From: Lactobacillus sp. ESL0246 | Lineage (GTDB): Bacteria; Bacillota; Bacilli; Lactobacillales; Lactobacillaceae | DNA: 64,000 bases | Reading direction: 5' to 3' | Assembly (NCBI RefSeq): GCF_003692965.1 | Contig: NZ_REHC01000007.1 | Location: forward strand, 1-64,000 | In this document: positions 1 through 9,293 of the stretch, piece after piece | Position numbering within the stretch: the stretch's first letter is position 1 | Layout: every line of letters starts with the position of its first letter | Translations under genes and position numbers: made by a program | The notes under the pieces: generated by a model | Told to the model about the DNA's origin: nothing | Database searches by the model: none | What the model saw: only the letters and a program-made list of their open reading frames with translations

Positions 1-60
1 ATTAAGCGAGTTCATTGGTAACTTCTTTCTAGAATTGATTGGGTAATTACATTCTATCAA

Positions 61-82
61 AGAAGTCCAATGGACTTTTTTC
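61..82 (+). terminator. Rho-independent terminator of the gene upstream of dprA
   Basis: A 6-bp stem (AAGTCC/GGACTT) with a 3-nt loop is followed by six T residues. It lies shortly after a stop codon at 44-46 that would close a reading frame entering from the left edge (visible C-terminal residues LSEFIGNFFLELIG). That upstream gene cannot be identified from so few residues. Confidence 0.6.
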
Positions 83-194
83 ATTTTTTAATTAGGGCAA
101 GTGTTCAACTTCATTTTACAATTTACCACTTTTTTAAATAATAAGATAAAAAATTCCTTCTTTTTTGAGTATTTATAATTAGGAGGATTTTTTT

Positions 195-1046
195 ATGGAA
201 ATAAAAGATTTTCTATTACGCCTGAAATTGCAAAAAGGAATTGGCTATGTAAAGCTGTTACAAATTGCAGAACAATTAGATGATTCTGAAGTAAGTATTC
301 ATTCTTTTAAAAGAATGAATTTATCTGATGAATTAATGCATGCCTGTTTTCAAGCTTTCAATGATCATGAAAAAGGAAAATTTGTTGAGCGGATAAAAAA
401 GCAATGTCAGATTATTAGCTTTTTTGACAAGGAATATCCAGAAAATCTTCGTCAAATCTATCGTCCACCACTAATATTATTTGCTCAGGGAGATTTAGAA
501 TTATTAAAGCAGAAAATAATAACTATTGTTGGGTCACGCAATGCTACTTCATACAGTCAACTTGTTCTGGATAATATTGTTCCTAATTTAGTAAAGAATA
601 GATGGGTAATTGCCAGCGGTTTAGCTAAGGGAGTTGACGTTATGGCACATAAAGCTACTTTATCTAATAAGGGTAAAACAATTGCAGTTGTTGGTAATGG
701 CCTCAATCATTTTTATCCACTATCTAATTGTCATGTTCAAAATCAAATTATTGAACAAGGTTTATTATTGAGTGAGTATTTGCCTGATACACCACCACGA
801 CCTTTTCGTTTCCCTGAGCGTAATCGGATTTTAGCAGGATTAGCTCAAAGTGTAATTGTTACTGAAGCCAAGAGAAAATCTGGTTCATTAATTACAGCAA
901 ATTTGGCTTTACAGGAAAATCGGGACATTTATGCAGTCCCAGGACCAATTAATAGTGAATTATCAGTAGGACCAAACCAGTTGATTGCGGCTGGAGCTAC
1001 CCCAATTACTGATTTTCAAATAAAATTTGACAATTTTAGTAATTAA
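195..1046 (+). CDS. dprA: DNA-processing protein DprA (Smf)
   Basis: DprA binds single-stranded DNA and loads RecA during natural transformation. The 283-residue protein has the DprA Rossmann-like core: IVGSRNATSYS near residue 110, then ASGLAKGVDVMAHKATL, and the signature ERNRILAGLA followed by EAKRKSGSLITA and YAVPG. It ends soon after the Rossmann domain, so the C-terminal winged helix of longer DprA proteins is absent or minimal. The start is supported by AGGAGG eight bases upstream of the ATG. topA follows after 78 bases that carry its own promoter. The dprA-topA order is standard in Firmicutes. Confidence 0.95.
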   Translation: MEIKDFLLRLKLQKGIGYVKLLQIAEQLDDSEVSIHSFKRMNLSDELMHACFQAFNDHEKGKFVERIKKQCQIISFFDKEYPENLRQIYRPPLILFAQGDLELLKQKIITIVGSRNATSYSQLVLDNIVPNLVKNRWVIASGLAKGVDVMAHKATLSNKGKTIAVVGNGLNHFYPLSNCHVQNQIIEQGLLLSEYLPDTPPRPFRFPERNRILAGLAQSVIVTEAKRKSGSLITANLALQENRDIYAVPGPINSELSVGPNQLIAAGATPITDFQIKFDNFSN

Positions 1047-1050
1047 AGAT

Positions 1051-1080
1051 TTGACAATTGACCGTTAAATATTCTATTCT
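1051..1080 (+). promoter_or_regulatory. Candidate promoter of topA
   Basis: TTGACA (1051-1056), an 18-bp spacer and TATTCT (1075-1080) lie in the dprA-topA gap, about 45 bases before the topA start. The match is good but rests on sequence alone. Confidence 0.45.
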
Positions 1081-1124
1081 CAGTTTAGTATTTTAAAAAT
1101 AGAATTTTAATGAGGAGGCTTTTG

Positions 1125-3218
1125 ATGCCTACTAAGTCAAAGCCAAAAAAAAGAAAAAAAACATTGGTGATTGTTGAGTCACCAGCAAAAGCTAAAACGA
1201 TAGAAAAATATTTAGGGCGCAACTATCGCGTAATTGCTTCTAAAGGGCATATTCGAGATTTACCTAAGTCGCAAATGGGAATTAATTTTGATAATAATTA
1301 TCAACCTAAATATATTTCAATTCGTGGTAAGGGTGATACAATTAAAGAATTGAAATCGGAAGCTAAGAAGGCAAAGGAGGTCTATTTGGCCTCTGACCCC
1401 GATCGTGAAGGTGAAGCTATTGCTTGGCATGTGGCCCATGTATTAAATCTTGATGATACAGCTAAAAATCGCGTAACTTTTAACGAGGTAACTAAAGATG
1501 CTGTTAAAAATAGTTTTAAGCATCCCCGAACAATAGATATGGATACTGTTAATGCCCAGCAAGCTCGAAGGATTTTAGATCGAATTGTTGGTTATTCACT
1601 ATCTCCAATTTTGTGGAGTAAGGTAAAAAAAGGCCTAAGTGCAGGTCGAGTTCAATCTGTTGCACTTAAGCTTGTTATTGATCGTGAAAAAGAAATTAAT
1701 GATTTTAAACCCAAAGAGTATTGGACAATTGATGCGGAATTTCAAAAAAATAAATCGTCGTTTAAATCACAATTTTGGGGAATTAATGGTAAGAAAAGTG
1801 AATTACATAATAATGAAGCTGTACAGGATGTTTTAGCTCAAATTGATAAGAAGAAGTCATTTGAAGTTAATAATGTGGTTAAACGTGAACGTCGAAGGCA
1901 AGCTGCTGCACCATTTACTACATCAACAATGCAACAGGAAGCGAATAAGCGTTTAAATTATCGTACACGGAGAACGATGAGTATTGCTCAACAATTATAT
2001 GAGGGAATCAGTCTGGGTAAGCAAGGTACAGTGGGTTTAATTACATATATGAGAACTGATTCTAAACGTACATCACCGATTGCTCAGGCAGAGGCTTCTA
2101 AATTTTTGACAGAAAAATATGGTCAGGAATTTGCTGCTAAAGAAACCAGACATTTTAAAAATCAAGAAGATGCGCAAGATGCTCACGAAGCTATTCGACC
2201 AACTAGTGTTTATCGAACTCCAGAGTCACTTAAATCGGTTCTGACGACGGAACAATACCGCTTGTATAAATTGATATGGTCCCGATTTCTAGCAAGTGAA
2301 ATGACTCCCGCTGTTTATGACACTGTTCGAGCTGATATTGAACAAAATGGTATAATTTTTAGGACTACTGGTTCTAAAATGAAGTTTGCTGGTTTCACAA
2401 AGGTTTATGATAGCCAACAAGAGAAAAATGTTGAGCTTCCTGAACTAGATGATGGCGATAGTGTCAAAATGACGAAATCTGATAATAAGCAGCATTTTAC
2501 TTTGCCACCTGCCAGATATACCGAAGCTAGTCTGGTTCATACTCTTGAAGAAAATGGAGTTGGTCGTCCCTCAACTTATGCGCCTACTATTGATACCTTA
2601 CAAAGACGTTACTATGTCAAATTAGAAGCTAAATCAATTGTTCCAACAGAATTAGGTGAAATTGTTGATGATTTAATTGAAAAGTTTTTCCCCGATATTG
2701 TTAATATTGATTTTACTGCTCAATTAGAAACTGATCTTGATAGTATTGAGGAAGGAAAGAAGAATTGGGTTAGAGTAATTGATGAGTATTATCACCCATT
2801 TAAAAAGGAATTGGATAAGGCAGATGCTGGGATTGAAAAAATCCAAATTAAAGATGAACCAGCAGGCTTTAATTGTGACATTTGTGGAGCTCCAATGGTA
2901 ATTAAGATGGGACGATATGGTAAATTTAATGCATGTTCTCGTTTCCCCAATTGCCGTAACACTAAGCCAATTGTTAAGAAAGTTGGTGTGATTTGCCCTA
3001 AATGTGGCAAAGGGGATGTAGTGGAAAAGAAATCAAAACGAAACCGTAAGTTTTATGGTTGTTCAAGATATCCTGAATGTGATTTTGTTTCATGGGATAA
3101 GCCACTTAATCGCAATTGTCCTAATGACGGCCATTTTTTAGTCGAAAAGCGTAGTAAAAAGGGACTAGGCGTTCTTTGTCCAAATGGTGATTACAAAGAA
3201 GACACCATAACCGAATAA
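1125..3218 (+). CDS. topA: DNA topoisomerase I
   Basis: Type IA topoisomerase that relaxes negative supercoils. The protein opens with a basic stretch and the TOPRIM motifs [20 protein letters not shown] and [13 protein letters not shown], and has the active-site region LITYMRTDS with the catalytic tyrosine. The C-terminus has two clear four-cysteine zinc ribbons (CDICG...CSRFPNC and CPKCG...CSRYPEC) and a third, degenerate one. An in-frame ATG at 1110 overlaps the Shine-Dalgarno sequence GAGGAGG itself, so the start at 1125, seven bases after that site, is preferred. This gives 697 residues. A 14-bp inverted repeat follows the stop. Confidence 0.96.
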   Translation: MPTKSKPKKRKKTLVIVESPAKAKTIEKYLGRNYRVIASKGHIRDLPKSQMGINFDNNYQPKYISIRGKGDTIKELKSEAKKAKEVYLASDPDREGEAIAWHVAHVLNLDDTAKNRVTFNEVTKDAVKNSFKHPRTIDMDTVNAQQARRILDRIVGYSLSPILWSKVKKGLSAGRVQSVALKLVIDREKEINDFKPKEYWTIDAEFQKNKSSFKSQFWGINGKKSELHNNEAVQDVLAQIDKKKSFEVNNVVKRERRRQAAAPFTTSTMQQEANKRLNYRTRRTMSIAQQLYEGISLGKQGTVGLITYMRTDSKRTSPIAQAEASKFLTEKYGQEFAAKETRHFKNQEDAQDAHEAIRPTSVYRTPESLKSVLTTEQYRLYKLIWSRFLASEMTPAVYDTVRADIEQNGIIFRTTGSKMKFAGFTKVYDSQQEKNVELPELDDGDSVKMTKSDNKQHFTLPPARYTEASLVHTLEENGVGRPSTYAPTIDTLQRRYYVKLEAKSIVPTELGEIVDDLIEKFFPDIVNIDFTAQLETDLDSIEEGKKNWVRVIDEYYHPFKKELDKADAGIEKIQIKDEPAGFNCDICGAPMVIKMGRYGKFNACSRFPNCRNTKPIVKKVGVICPKCGKGDVVEKKSKRNRKFYGCSRYPECDFVSWDKPLNRNCPNDGHFLVEKRSKKGLGVLCPNGDYKEDTITE

Positions 3219-3239
3219 AATTTAAGTTAACTTTATGTT

Positions 3240-3272
3240 AATATCATCAAATTTTATTAATTTGATGATATT
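3240..3272. terminator. Hairpin after topA
   Basis: A perfect 14-bp inverted repeat (left arm AATATCATCAAATT) with a 5-nt loop follows the topA stop. Neither strand has a long T run after the stem, so termination strength is uncertain. Confidence 0.45.
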
Positions 3273-3313
3273 CTTCGATATAGAAGACATTGTTTTAGTA
3301 AAGGATATTTAGT

Positions 3314-4630
3314 ATGCTTCAAAGTGTAAATGTTGTTGGAGGCGGTCTAGCTGGTAGCGAAGCTGCATGGCAATTAGCCCAACGTGGTATTAAAGTAGAT
3401 TTATATGAGATGCGTCCTAAAAAATTGACGCCAGCTCATAAAACTGGCCAATTAGCTGAATTAGTATGCACTAATTCAATGCGATCTAATCAGTTAACAA
3501 ATGCAGTTGGCTTGTTAAAAGAAGAAATGCGTCAATTGGATTCGCTTATTATGACAGCTGCTGATGCAGCACATGTTCCCGCAGGTGGTGCCTTAGCAGT
3601 TGACCGCAAAGAATTTAGTTCTTATGTGACAAAAAAATTGATGGCTTTGCCAAATGTAACTTTTCATGATGAAGAAGTAAAACAGATACCAAAAACTGGC
3701 TTAACAATTATTGCAACTGGCCCACTTACTAGTGATATTCTTGCAACGCAAATTCAAAAGTTTTCTGGTACGCAAAGTCTACATTTTTTTGATGCTGCAG
3801 CACCAATTATCGCTGCAGATTCAATTGATTTGGATATCGTTTATAAAAAGTCACGTTATGATAAAGGGGAAGCTGCTTATTTAAACTGTCCGATGACTCA
3901 AGAAGAATATGAAAATTTTGCACATGAATTAGTAAAGGCGGAAACAGCCGAAATGCATAGTTTTGAAAAAAGTGATGTCTTTGAAGGATGTATGCCTATT
4001 GAAGTAATGGCTGGGCGAGGTGAAAAAACGATGCTCTTTGGTCCACTTAAACCTGTTGGTCTTGAAAATCCACATACCGGGCAACTTCCATATGCAGTTG
4101 TTCAATTAAGACAAGATAATGCCGCTGCTTCAATGTATAACATTGTTGGCTTTCAAACACACCTTAAATATGGTGAGCAAAAGCGAGTTTTTTCAATGAT
4201 TCCAGGTTTGAAGAATGCACGCTTTGTCCGCTATGGTAAAATGCATCGCAACACTTACATGGTCTCACCAGAAGTTTTGACTGCTAGTTATGAATCAAAA
4301 AAACAGCCAGGTTTATTTTTTGCTGGACAAATGACAGGTGTTGAAGGTTATGTTGAAAGTGCTGGAAGTGGCTTGGTTGCTGGAATTAATGCGGCAAGAA
4401 AAGCAATTGGTAAAGAAACCGTAACCTTTCCTAAATTAACAGCATTAGGGTCAATGGCAAGATATGTTACGACAGCAAGTGTCAAACACTTTCAACCAAT
4501 GAATGCTAGTTTTGTATTAATTCCTGGACTTGAGGGTAAGAAAATTAGGAATAAGCGTGAACGGCATCAGAAAATAAGCGAACGTAGTCTCACAACGCTA
4601 ACAGAATTTAAACAGACAGTGTTAAAATAA
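3314..4630 (+). CDS. trmFO: Methylenetetrahydrofolate-tRNA(uracil-54-C5)-methyltransferase
   Basis: A folate- and FAD-dependent enzyme that makes ribothymidine at position 54 of tRNA. The N-terminal FAD-binding motif [17 protein letters not shown] starts at about residue 9. Conserved [12 protein letters not shown] contains Cys52, and [24 protein letters not shown] holds the second conserved cysteine. [25 protein letters not shown] near the C-terminus is typical of the family. The 438-residue length is normal. The stop is one base before the xerC start, so trmFO, xerC, hslV and hslU are probably one operon. Confidence 0.96.
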   Translation: MLQSVNVVGGGLAGSEAAWQLAQRGIKVDLYEMRPKKLTPAHKTGQLAELVCTNSMRSNQLTNAVGLLKEEMRQLDSLIMTAADAAHVPAGGALAVDRKEFSSYVTKKLMALPNVTFHDEEVKQIPKTGLTIIATGPLTSDILATQIQKFSGTQSLHFFDAAAPIIAADSIDLDIVYKKSRYDKGEAAYLNCPMTQEEYENFAHELVKAETAEMHSFEKSDVFEGCMPIEVMAGRGEKTMLFGPLKPVGLENPHTGQLPYAVVQLRQDNAAASMYNIVGFQTHLKYGEQKRVFSMIPGLKNARFVRYGKMHRNTYMVSPEVLTASYESKKQPGLFFAGQMTGVEGYVESAGSGLVAGINAARKAIGKETVTFPKLTALGSMARYVTTASVKHFQPMNASFVLIPGLEGKKIRNKRERHQKISERSLTTLTEFKQTVLK

Positions 4631-4631
4631 A

Positions 4632-5561
4632 ATGGTAAACAATGAAGATGATCTTTTACAAAGTTTTATGGCATATTTGCGAAATGAACGCCATTATAGC
4701 AAGATGACCTTAAAGTCGTATAGAACTGATTTACTTGAAGCAAAACGGTTTTGGCAAGATAATGGTGGCTTTAAAGGTTGGCAAGATGTTGATCGACGAG
4801 ACGTTGAGATTTTTTTACAAAATCTTGCGCAAAAAAAATCAGCTCGGACAACTCAAGCTCGCAAAATGTCTAGTTTAAGATCTTTTTATCGTTTTTTGAC
4901 TAAAAGAAAATTAGTTAATTATAATCCAACTCAAACAACAGTTTTGCGTACAAAAAATCATAAGTTGCCGCAATTCTTTTATGCTCCTGAAATTAAGCAA
5001 GTATTTGCGTCACTTAAGGGTAGTGATCCACTAACAAGGCGTAATCTTGCTATGTTTGAACTGTTTTATACAACCGGAATGCGTGTTAGTGAAGTGAGAG
5101 GATTAAAAACTGATCAAATCGATTTAAATTTAAAAATCATTTTAGTACATGGCAAAGGAAATACCGATCGTTATGTGGCTTTTGATGATGAAACCAAAGT
5201 AGCATTGACAGGATATTTAAATGAATCCCGAAAAAAGTTGCTAGCAAATCAGGATGATCATAATTATGTTTTTCTAAATAAACAAGGAAAGAACTTGACT
5301 TCACGCGGTATTGAGTACATTATGCAAAGAGTTTTTAATGGAGCTGGAATTAGCGGCAAAGTTCATCCTCATGAATTGCGACATTCTTTTGCAACGGCAA
5401 TGCTTAATAATGGGGCGGATTTGCGTAGCGTCCAAGAACTTCTTGGACATGTAAATTTATCGACAACTCAAATTTATACGCATGTTACGATGAAGCATTT
5501 ACAAAATAATTATCAAAAATATTTTCCACGAAATAATGAGAAAGATGAGGCAAAAAAATGA
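4632..5561 (+). CDS. xerC: Tyrosine recombinase XerC
   Basis: Site-specific recombinase that resolves chromosome dimers at dif. The 309-residue protein has an N-terminal SAM-like DNA-binding domain (about residues 6-90) and a C-terminal catalytic domain with the complete set Arg151 (GMRVSE), Lys175 (GKGNTDR), His247 and Arg250 (HELRH), His273 (LLGH) and Tyr282 (IYTH). It starts one base after trmFO and its last four bases overlap the hslV start (ATGA), which indicates translational coupling. A matching dif candidate lies about 11.4 kb downstream. Confidence 0.94.
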   Translation: MVNNEDDLLQSFMAYLRNERHYSKMTLKSYRTDLLEAKRFWQDNGGFKGWQDVDRRDVEIFLQNLAQKKSARTTQARKMSSLRSFYRFLTKRKLVNYNPTQTTVLRTKNHKLPQFFYAPEIKQVFASLKGSDPLTRRNLAMFELFYTTGMRVSEVRGLKTDQIDLNLKIILVHGKGNTDRYVAFDDETKVALTGYLNESRKKLLANQDDHNYVFLNKQGKNLTSRGIEYIMQRVFNGAGISGKVHPHELRHSFATAMLNNGADLRSVQELLGHVNLSTTQIYTHVTMKHLQNNYQKYFPRNNEKDEAKK

Positions 5562-6082
5562 CAACAATATGTTCTGTAAAATATAATGGCAAAACTGCTA
5601 TTGCTGGTGATGGACAAGTAACATTAGGAGAAAAAGTGATTGCAAAAGCAACTGCTAAGAAAATTAGACGCATTTATCATGATCGTGTAGTCATTGGATT
5701 TGCTGGTGGAGTTGCAGATGCAGTTAGTTTACAAGAAATGCTAGAAAATAAACTAGAAGCCTTTGGAGGGGACCTAAAACGGGCAGCCGTAGAAATGGCC
5801 CAAGATTGGCGTAAAGACGCAACACTACAAAAATTAGAAGCAATGATTATTGCATTTAATGATCAAGATTTACTACTTATTTCAGGAAATGGTGAAGTCC
5901 TTGAACCTGATGAGAACGTTGTAGCAATTGGTTCTGGCGGTAATTTTGCTCAAGCAGCAGCAATTGCCATGATTAAACATTCATCAGGGATGACTGCTAG
6001 CCAAATAGCACATGAGGCGGTTGAAATCGCTTCTGGAATTGATATTTTTACGGATAATCAAATTAATACGGATGAATTATAA
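5558..6082 (+). CDS. hslV: ATP-dependent protease subunit HslV (ClpQ)
   Basis: Proteolytic chamber of the HslUV protease. The 174-residue protein begins MTTICSVKYNGKTAIAGDGQVTLG, which places a threonine at position 2 as the N-terminal nucleophile after methionine removal. SGGNFAQAAA and DIFTDNQI near the end are family hallmarks. It overlaps xerC by 4 bp and is followed by hslU after 17 bp. The short purine-rich GAGG before the ATG is the likely ribosome binding site. Confidence 0.96.
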   Translation: MTTICSVKYNGKTAIAGDGQVTLGEKVIAKATAKKIRRIYHDRVVIGFAGGVADAVSLQEMLENKLEAFGGDLKRAAVEMAQDWRKDATLQKLEAMIIAFNDQDLLLISGNGEVLEPDENVVAIGSGGNFAQAAAIAMIKHSSGMTASQIAHEAVEIASGIDIFTDNQINTDEL

Positions 6083-6099
6083 AAGTAGGTGGAATTTTG

Positions 6100-7494
6100 A
6101 TGGAACCTAAAACTCCCAAGCAAATTGTGAATTTATTAAATAAATATATTATAGGACAGGATGAAGCCAAGAAAGCAGTGGCTGTTGCACTGTATAATCG
6201 ATATCGAAGAATGCAGCTTTCACATAAAATGCAAGAAGATATTACTCCTAAAAATTTATTGATGGCAGGTCCCACTGGTGTTGGAAAAACGGAAATTGCA
6301 AGAAGGTTAGCTGCAATTGTTCAAGCACCATTTATAAAAGTTGAAGCTACTAAATTTACTGAAGTTGGATATGTCGGTCGTGATGTTGAATCAATGGTTC
6401 GTGATTTAGTAAATGAAGCCGTTAGAATGGAGGAAAAAGATCAGTTTGAACGAGTTAGGGACCAGGCAACTAGAGAAGCTAACAAGGTATTAGTAAGATT
6501 ACTTGTACCAGGTATTAAACATAAGAAACAACAAAACATATTGCAGCAATGGCAAAATATGATGACCTCAGTTGACTCCGATTACCCCAGCAATAGTTCT
6601 GAAGAAGAAGTTACAGATGAGATTCGTAATGAACGCTTGTCTGTTTCGGAACAATTAAGTAAAGGGCTGTTAGAGGATCGAGACGTTACAATTAATGTGC
6701 AACAAACTCCTAAAGTTAATCCGATGAGCGATATGATGGGACAAGTTGGGTTCGACGTTAGTTCCATGTTAAATGGGTTGGCTCCTAAAAAGCAAGTTAA
6801 AAGAACGTTACCTGTTAGAGATGCACGCGAAATTCTAATACAGGAGCAATCACACAAAATGGTTGATTATGATTCGATTTATCAAAAGGCGATTGAACGA
6901 ACGGCAAACAATGGCATTATTTTTATAGATGAAATTGATAAAATTGCTGCTGGTAATAAGAAAGCATCAGGTGAAGTTTCGCGTGAAGGAGTCCAAAGAG
7001 ATATTTTACCAATTGTTGAAGGTTCAACTGTGCAAACAAAGTATGGTCCGATTGAAACAGATCACATTTTGTTTATCGCAGCGGGTGCTTTTTCTGAAGC
7101 TAAACCAAGCGATTTGATTCCTGAGTTACAAGGTCGCTTTCCAATTAGAGTTGAACTTAATCCATTGACTAAGGAAGATTTTGTTAAAATTTTGAAAGAT
7201 CCCGCAGATTCTCTTTTAGAGCAGTATGTTGCCTTAATGAAGGCTGATGGTATAAAGTTGGTTTTTACTCAAGAAGCAGTGGAGCAAATTGCAAAGATTG
7301 CGTACGATGTAAATCAAGGTACTGATAATATTGGTGCTAGAAGATTAGCAACAATTCTTGAAAAATTGCTTGAGGATGTTTTATATGAAGGCCCAGATAT
7401 GGAAATGGGTGAAATAACAATCACAGAAGCATACGTTAATGAAAAACTTAGTGATATAATAACTAATAAGGACTTAACTAAGTTTATTCTTTAA
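6100..7494 (+). CDS. hslU: ATP-dependent protease ATPase subunit HslU (ClpY)
   Basis: AAA+ unfoldase that feeds substrates to HslV. Walker A is GPTGVGKT at residues 57-64, the pore-loop region is TEVGYVGRDVESMVRDL, Walker B is GIIFIDEIDKIA, and the arginine-finger region is PELQGRFPIRVEL. The variable I-domain lies between about residues 110 and 230. The C-terminus KFIL resembles the tail that docks into HslV. A TTG just upstream (6097) is in frame, but the ATG at 6100 with AGGTGG ahead of it is preferred, giving 464 residues. Confidence 0.95.
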   Translation: MEPKTPKQIVNLLNKYIIGQDEAKKAVAVALYNRYRRMQLSHKMQEDITPKNLLMAGPTGVGKTEIARRLAAIVQAPFIKVEATKFTEVGYVGRDVESMVRDLVNEAVRMEEKDQFERVRDQATREANKVLVRLLVPGIKHKKQQNILQQWQNMMTSVDSDYPSNSSEEEVTDEIRNERLSVSEQLSKGLLEDRDVTINVQQTPKVNPMSDMMGQVGFDVSSMLNGLAPKKQVKRTLPVRDAREILIQEQSHKMVDYDSIYQKAIERTANNGIIFIDEIDKIAAGNKKASGEVSREGVQRDILPIVEGSTVQTKYGPIETDHILFIAAGAFSEAKPSDLIPELQGRFPIRVELNPLTKEDFVKILKDPADSLLEQYVALMKADGIKLVFTQEAVEQIAKIAYDVNQGTDNIGARRLATILEKLLEDVLYEGPDMEMGEITITEAYVNEKLSDIITNKDLTKFIL

Positions 7495-7512
7495 TAGAGG
7501 CGATGAATAAGC

Positions 7513-8400
7513 ATGGATTACACTATTAAAAACAGTATCCTACAGGTTATTATATCTAGTATGGGGGCTGAAGTTCAGAGTATTAAAAGTCAACATAGTG
7601 GATTCGAATATATTTGGCAAGCCGATCCCAAAGTCTGGCGTCGGCATGCACCAATTTTATTTCCATTTGTAGGTAAATTAAAAAATGATCAATATACTTA
7701 CCAAGGGAAGACTTATCATATGGGACAACACGGTTTTGCCCGTGATATGGAATTTGCTGTTGAGCATCAAACTAGTGAGAGTATTACTTTTTTACTAACA
7801 GATACAAATGAAACTAGAAAAATTTATCCTTTTAGCTTTGAGTTGCGAGTAAATTATAATCTGCTTAATAATTTACTTGAGGAAAATTTTAGTGTAATCA
7901 ATAAATCCAATGGACAGATGATTTTTGGCATAGGTGGTCATCCTGGTTTCAATATACCGACGAGTGATCTGGTTTCTAAAGAAGATTTTTATTTTAGCAC
8001 TAGACCTTCACTTGCAAGAATTCAAATACCTATAAGTGATGGATTACTTGACTGGGATAATCGTTCACTTGCTTCGACTAATAGTTTGATAACTCTTAGT
8101 GACCATTTGTTTAAAAACGATGCATTAGTTTTTCAATTAAAGGGACACGACAATCGCATTTCTCTTAGAACCGAAACTAGTGATTATCATATAAATGTTT
8201 GGCTAAGAGATGCACCTTTTGTAGGAGTTTGGTCACAATATCCAAATTTTGGTGATTATGTATGTATTGAGCCATGGTGGGGAGTTGCCGATCGACTTGA
8301 TTTTAACGGTAAACTTGAAGAAAAATATGGCATGAATCATCTTGAAGATGGAGAAACGTTTACTGCTGGATTTAGTATGGCTTTTCATGATCAAGATTAA
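7513..8400 (+). CDS. Aldose 1-epimerase family protein (LacX-like)
   Basis: A 295-residue galactose-mutarotase-like beta protein. Recognisable features are the opening MGAEVQSIKSQ, WRRHAPILFPFVGKL, the histidine motifs QHGFARD and GGHPGFN, and the C-terminal CIEPWWGVADR with the acidic residue used in mutarotases. This is the LacX/YeaD-like subgroup found next to hslU in several lactobacilli. The exact sugar substrate cannot be read from the sequence. AGAGGCG lies 10 bases before the ATG. A strong hairpin follows the gene. Confidence 0.82.
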   Translation: MDYTIKNSILQVIISSMGAEVQSIKSQHSGFEYIWQADPKVWRRHAPILFPFVGKLKNDQYTYQGKTYHMGQHGFARDMEFAVEHQTSESITFLLTDTNETRKIYPFSFELRVNYNLLNNLLEENFSVINKSNGQMIFGIGGHPGFNIPTSDLVSKEDFYFSTRPSLARIQIPISDGLLDWDNRSLASTNSLITLSDHLFKNDALVFQLKGHDNRISLRTETSDYHINVWLRDAPFVGVWSQYPNFGDYVCIEPWWGVADRLDFNGKLEEKYGMNHLEDGETFTAGFSMAFHDQD

Positions 8401-8436
8401 GATCAGTAAGCGTAAAAACATCTAATATTTTAAATT

Positions 8437-8472
8437 TTAAGGGCTTAATATCACTTGATGTTAAGCCCTTAA
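8437..8472. terminator. Terminator after the aldose epimerase gene
   Basis: A perfect 12-bp stem (TTAAGGGCTTAA/TTAAGCCCTTAA) closes a 12-nt loop that can pair further, followed by ATTTATAAA. It is between convergent genes and could act in both directions. Confidence 0.65.
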
Positions 8473-8503
8473 TTTATAAAAGAAAGTTGGCTTTTGGTCC
8501 ATC

Positions 8504-8532
8504 TTGCGAACAAACGTTCTGAAAGTTATAAT
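8504..8532 (+). promoter_or_regulatory. LexA-box-like site inside a consensus-like promoter
   Basis: The sequence CGAACAAACGTTCT (8507-8520) matches the Gram-positive SOS box CGAACRNRYGTTYC at all but the last base. It overlaps a -35-like TTGCGA and sits upstream of a perfect TATAAT with a 17-bp spacer. A transcript from here would run antisense into plsY. No obvious coding sequence follows, and the -10 overlaps the T tract of the plsY terminator on the other strand, so this may be fortuitous. Confidence 0.35.
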
Positions 8533-8560
8533 ATAAAAGCCAGTGACTTATTCACTAGCT
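8531..8560 (-). terminator. Terminator of plsY
   Basis: On the - strand an 8-pair stem with one mismatch (AGCTAGTGA/TCACTGGCT) and 5-nt loop is followed by TTTTATATT, immediately after the plsY stop. Confidence 0.55.
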
Positions 8561-8563
8561 TAA

Positions 8564-9199
8564 TTAAAGTTTATGATGCTCCTTTTTATACCAATACCAT
8601 AAACCGAAAGGAATGATATTTTCTTGATGATGAACTAAGCGGCTAATATTACTACGGTGTCTGACAAATAGGACAACCATAATACAACCGACAATTATTT
8701 CAAGAAAAATATCATGAAAGAAAAACGTTGTAATAAAAATTAATACTACGGCAATTAGACTAGACAAACTGACATAGGAAGTAATAAAGACAAGCGGCAA
8801 GAAAATCAACGCGCAGATGCCAAAAAACTTCAAATTATATCCCAAAAAAAGACCTGCACTGGTAGCAACGGCTTTTCCGCCCTTAAATTTAAGATAAATT
8901 GGGAAGGTGTGTCCTAAAATAGCCAAACCACCAGAAATTAGGAGCAAGTATTTGGGCCCCGATATTTGAAAAATACGTGGTAAGCTTGTTGCTAATGTTC
9001 CTTTCAAAACATCCACGATTAAAACAAAGCTACCTGCAAACGGCCCAAAAACGCGAAAAGAGTTTGTCGTTCCAATATTTCCTGAACCATATTGTCGAAT
9101 ATCTTCAGAAAAAAATATTTTACCAATCACCATCCCAGTGGGGAAGGATCCTATCAAGTATGCTAGAATAAAAACCAGTGTTAATTTAAAATTTATCAT
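8564..9199 (-). CDS. plsY: Acyl-phosphate:glycerol-3-phosphate acyltransferase PlsY
   Basis: Membrane enzyme that acylates glycerol-3-phosphate with acyl-phosphate in the first step of phospholipid synthesis. The 211-residue protein has about five hydrophobic segments and the PlsY motifs YLIGSFPTGMVIGK, YGSGNIGTTNSFRVFG, and LKFKGGKAVATSAG. It is the only - strand gene among the first 15 kb and is divergent from parE, an arrangement common in Firmicutes. Confidence 0.94.
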   Translation of the reverse strand: MINFKLTLVFILAYLIGSFPTGMVIGKIFFSEDIRQYGSGNIGTTNSFRVFGPFAGSFVLIVDVLKGTLATSLPRIFQISGPKYLLLISGGLAILGHTFPIYLKFKGGKAVATSAGLFLGYNLKFFGICALIFLPLVFITSYVSLSSLIAVVLIFITTFFFHDIFLEIIVGCIMVVLFVRHRSNISRLVHHQENIIPFGLWYWYKKEHHKL

Positions 9200-9293
9200 T
9201 TATTTCCTACTCTCTTACTTACTAGAACTTATTTTATCAAAGATTAGTTAGTGTGAGAATTAAAATATATGATTTTAAACTGGAGGAATTTAT

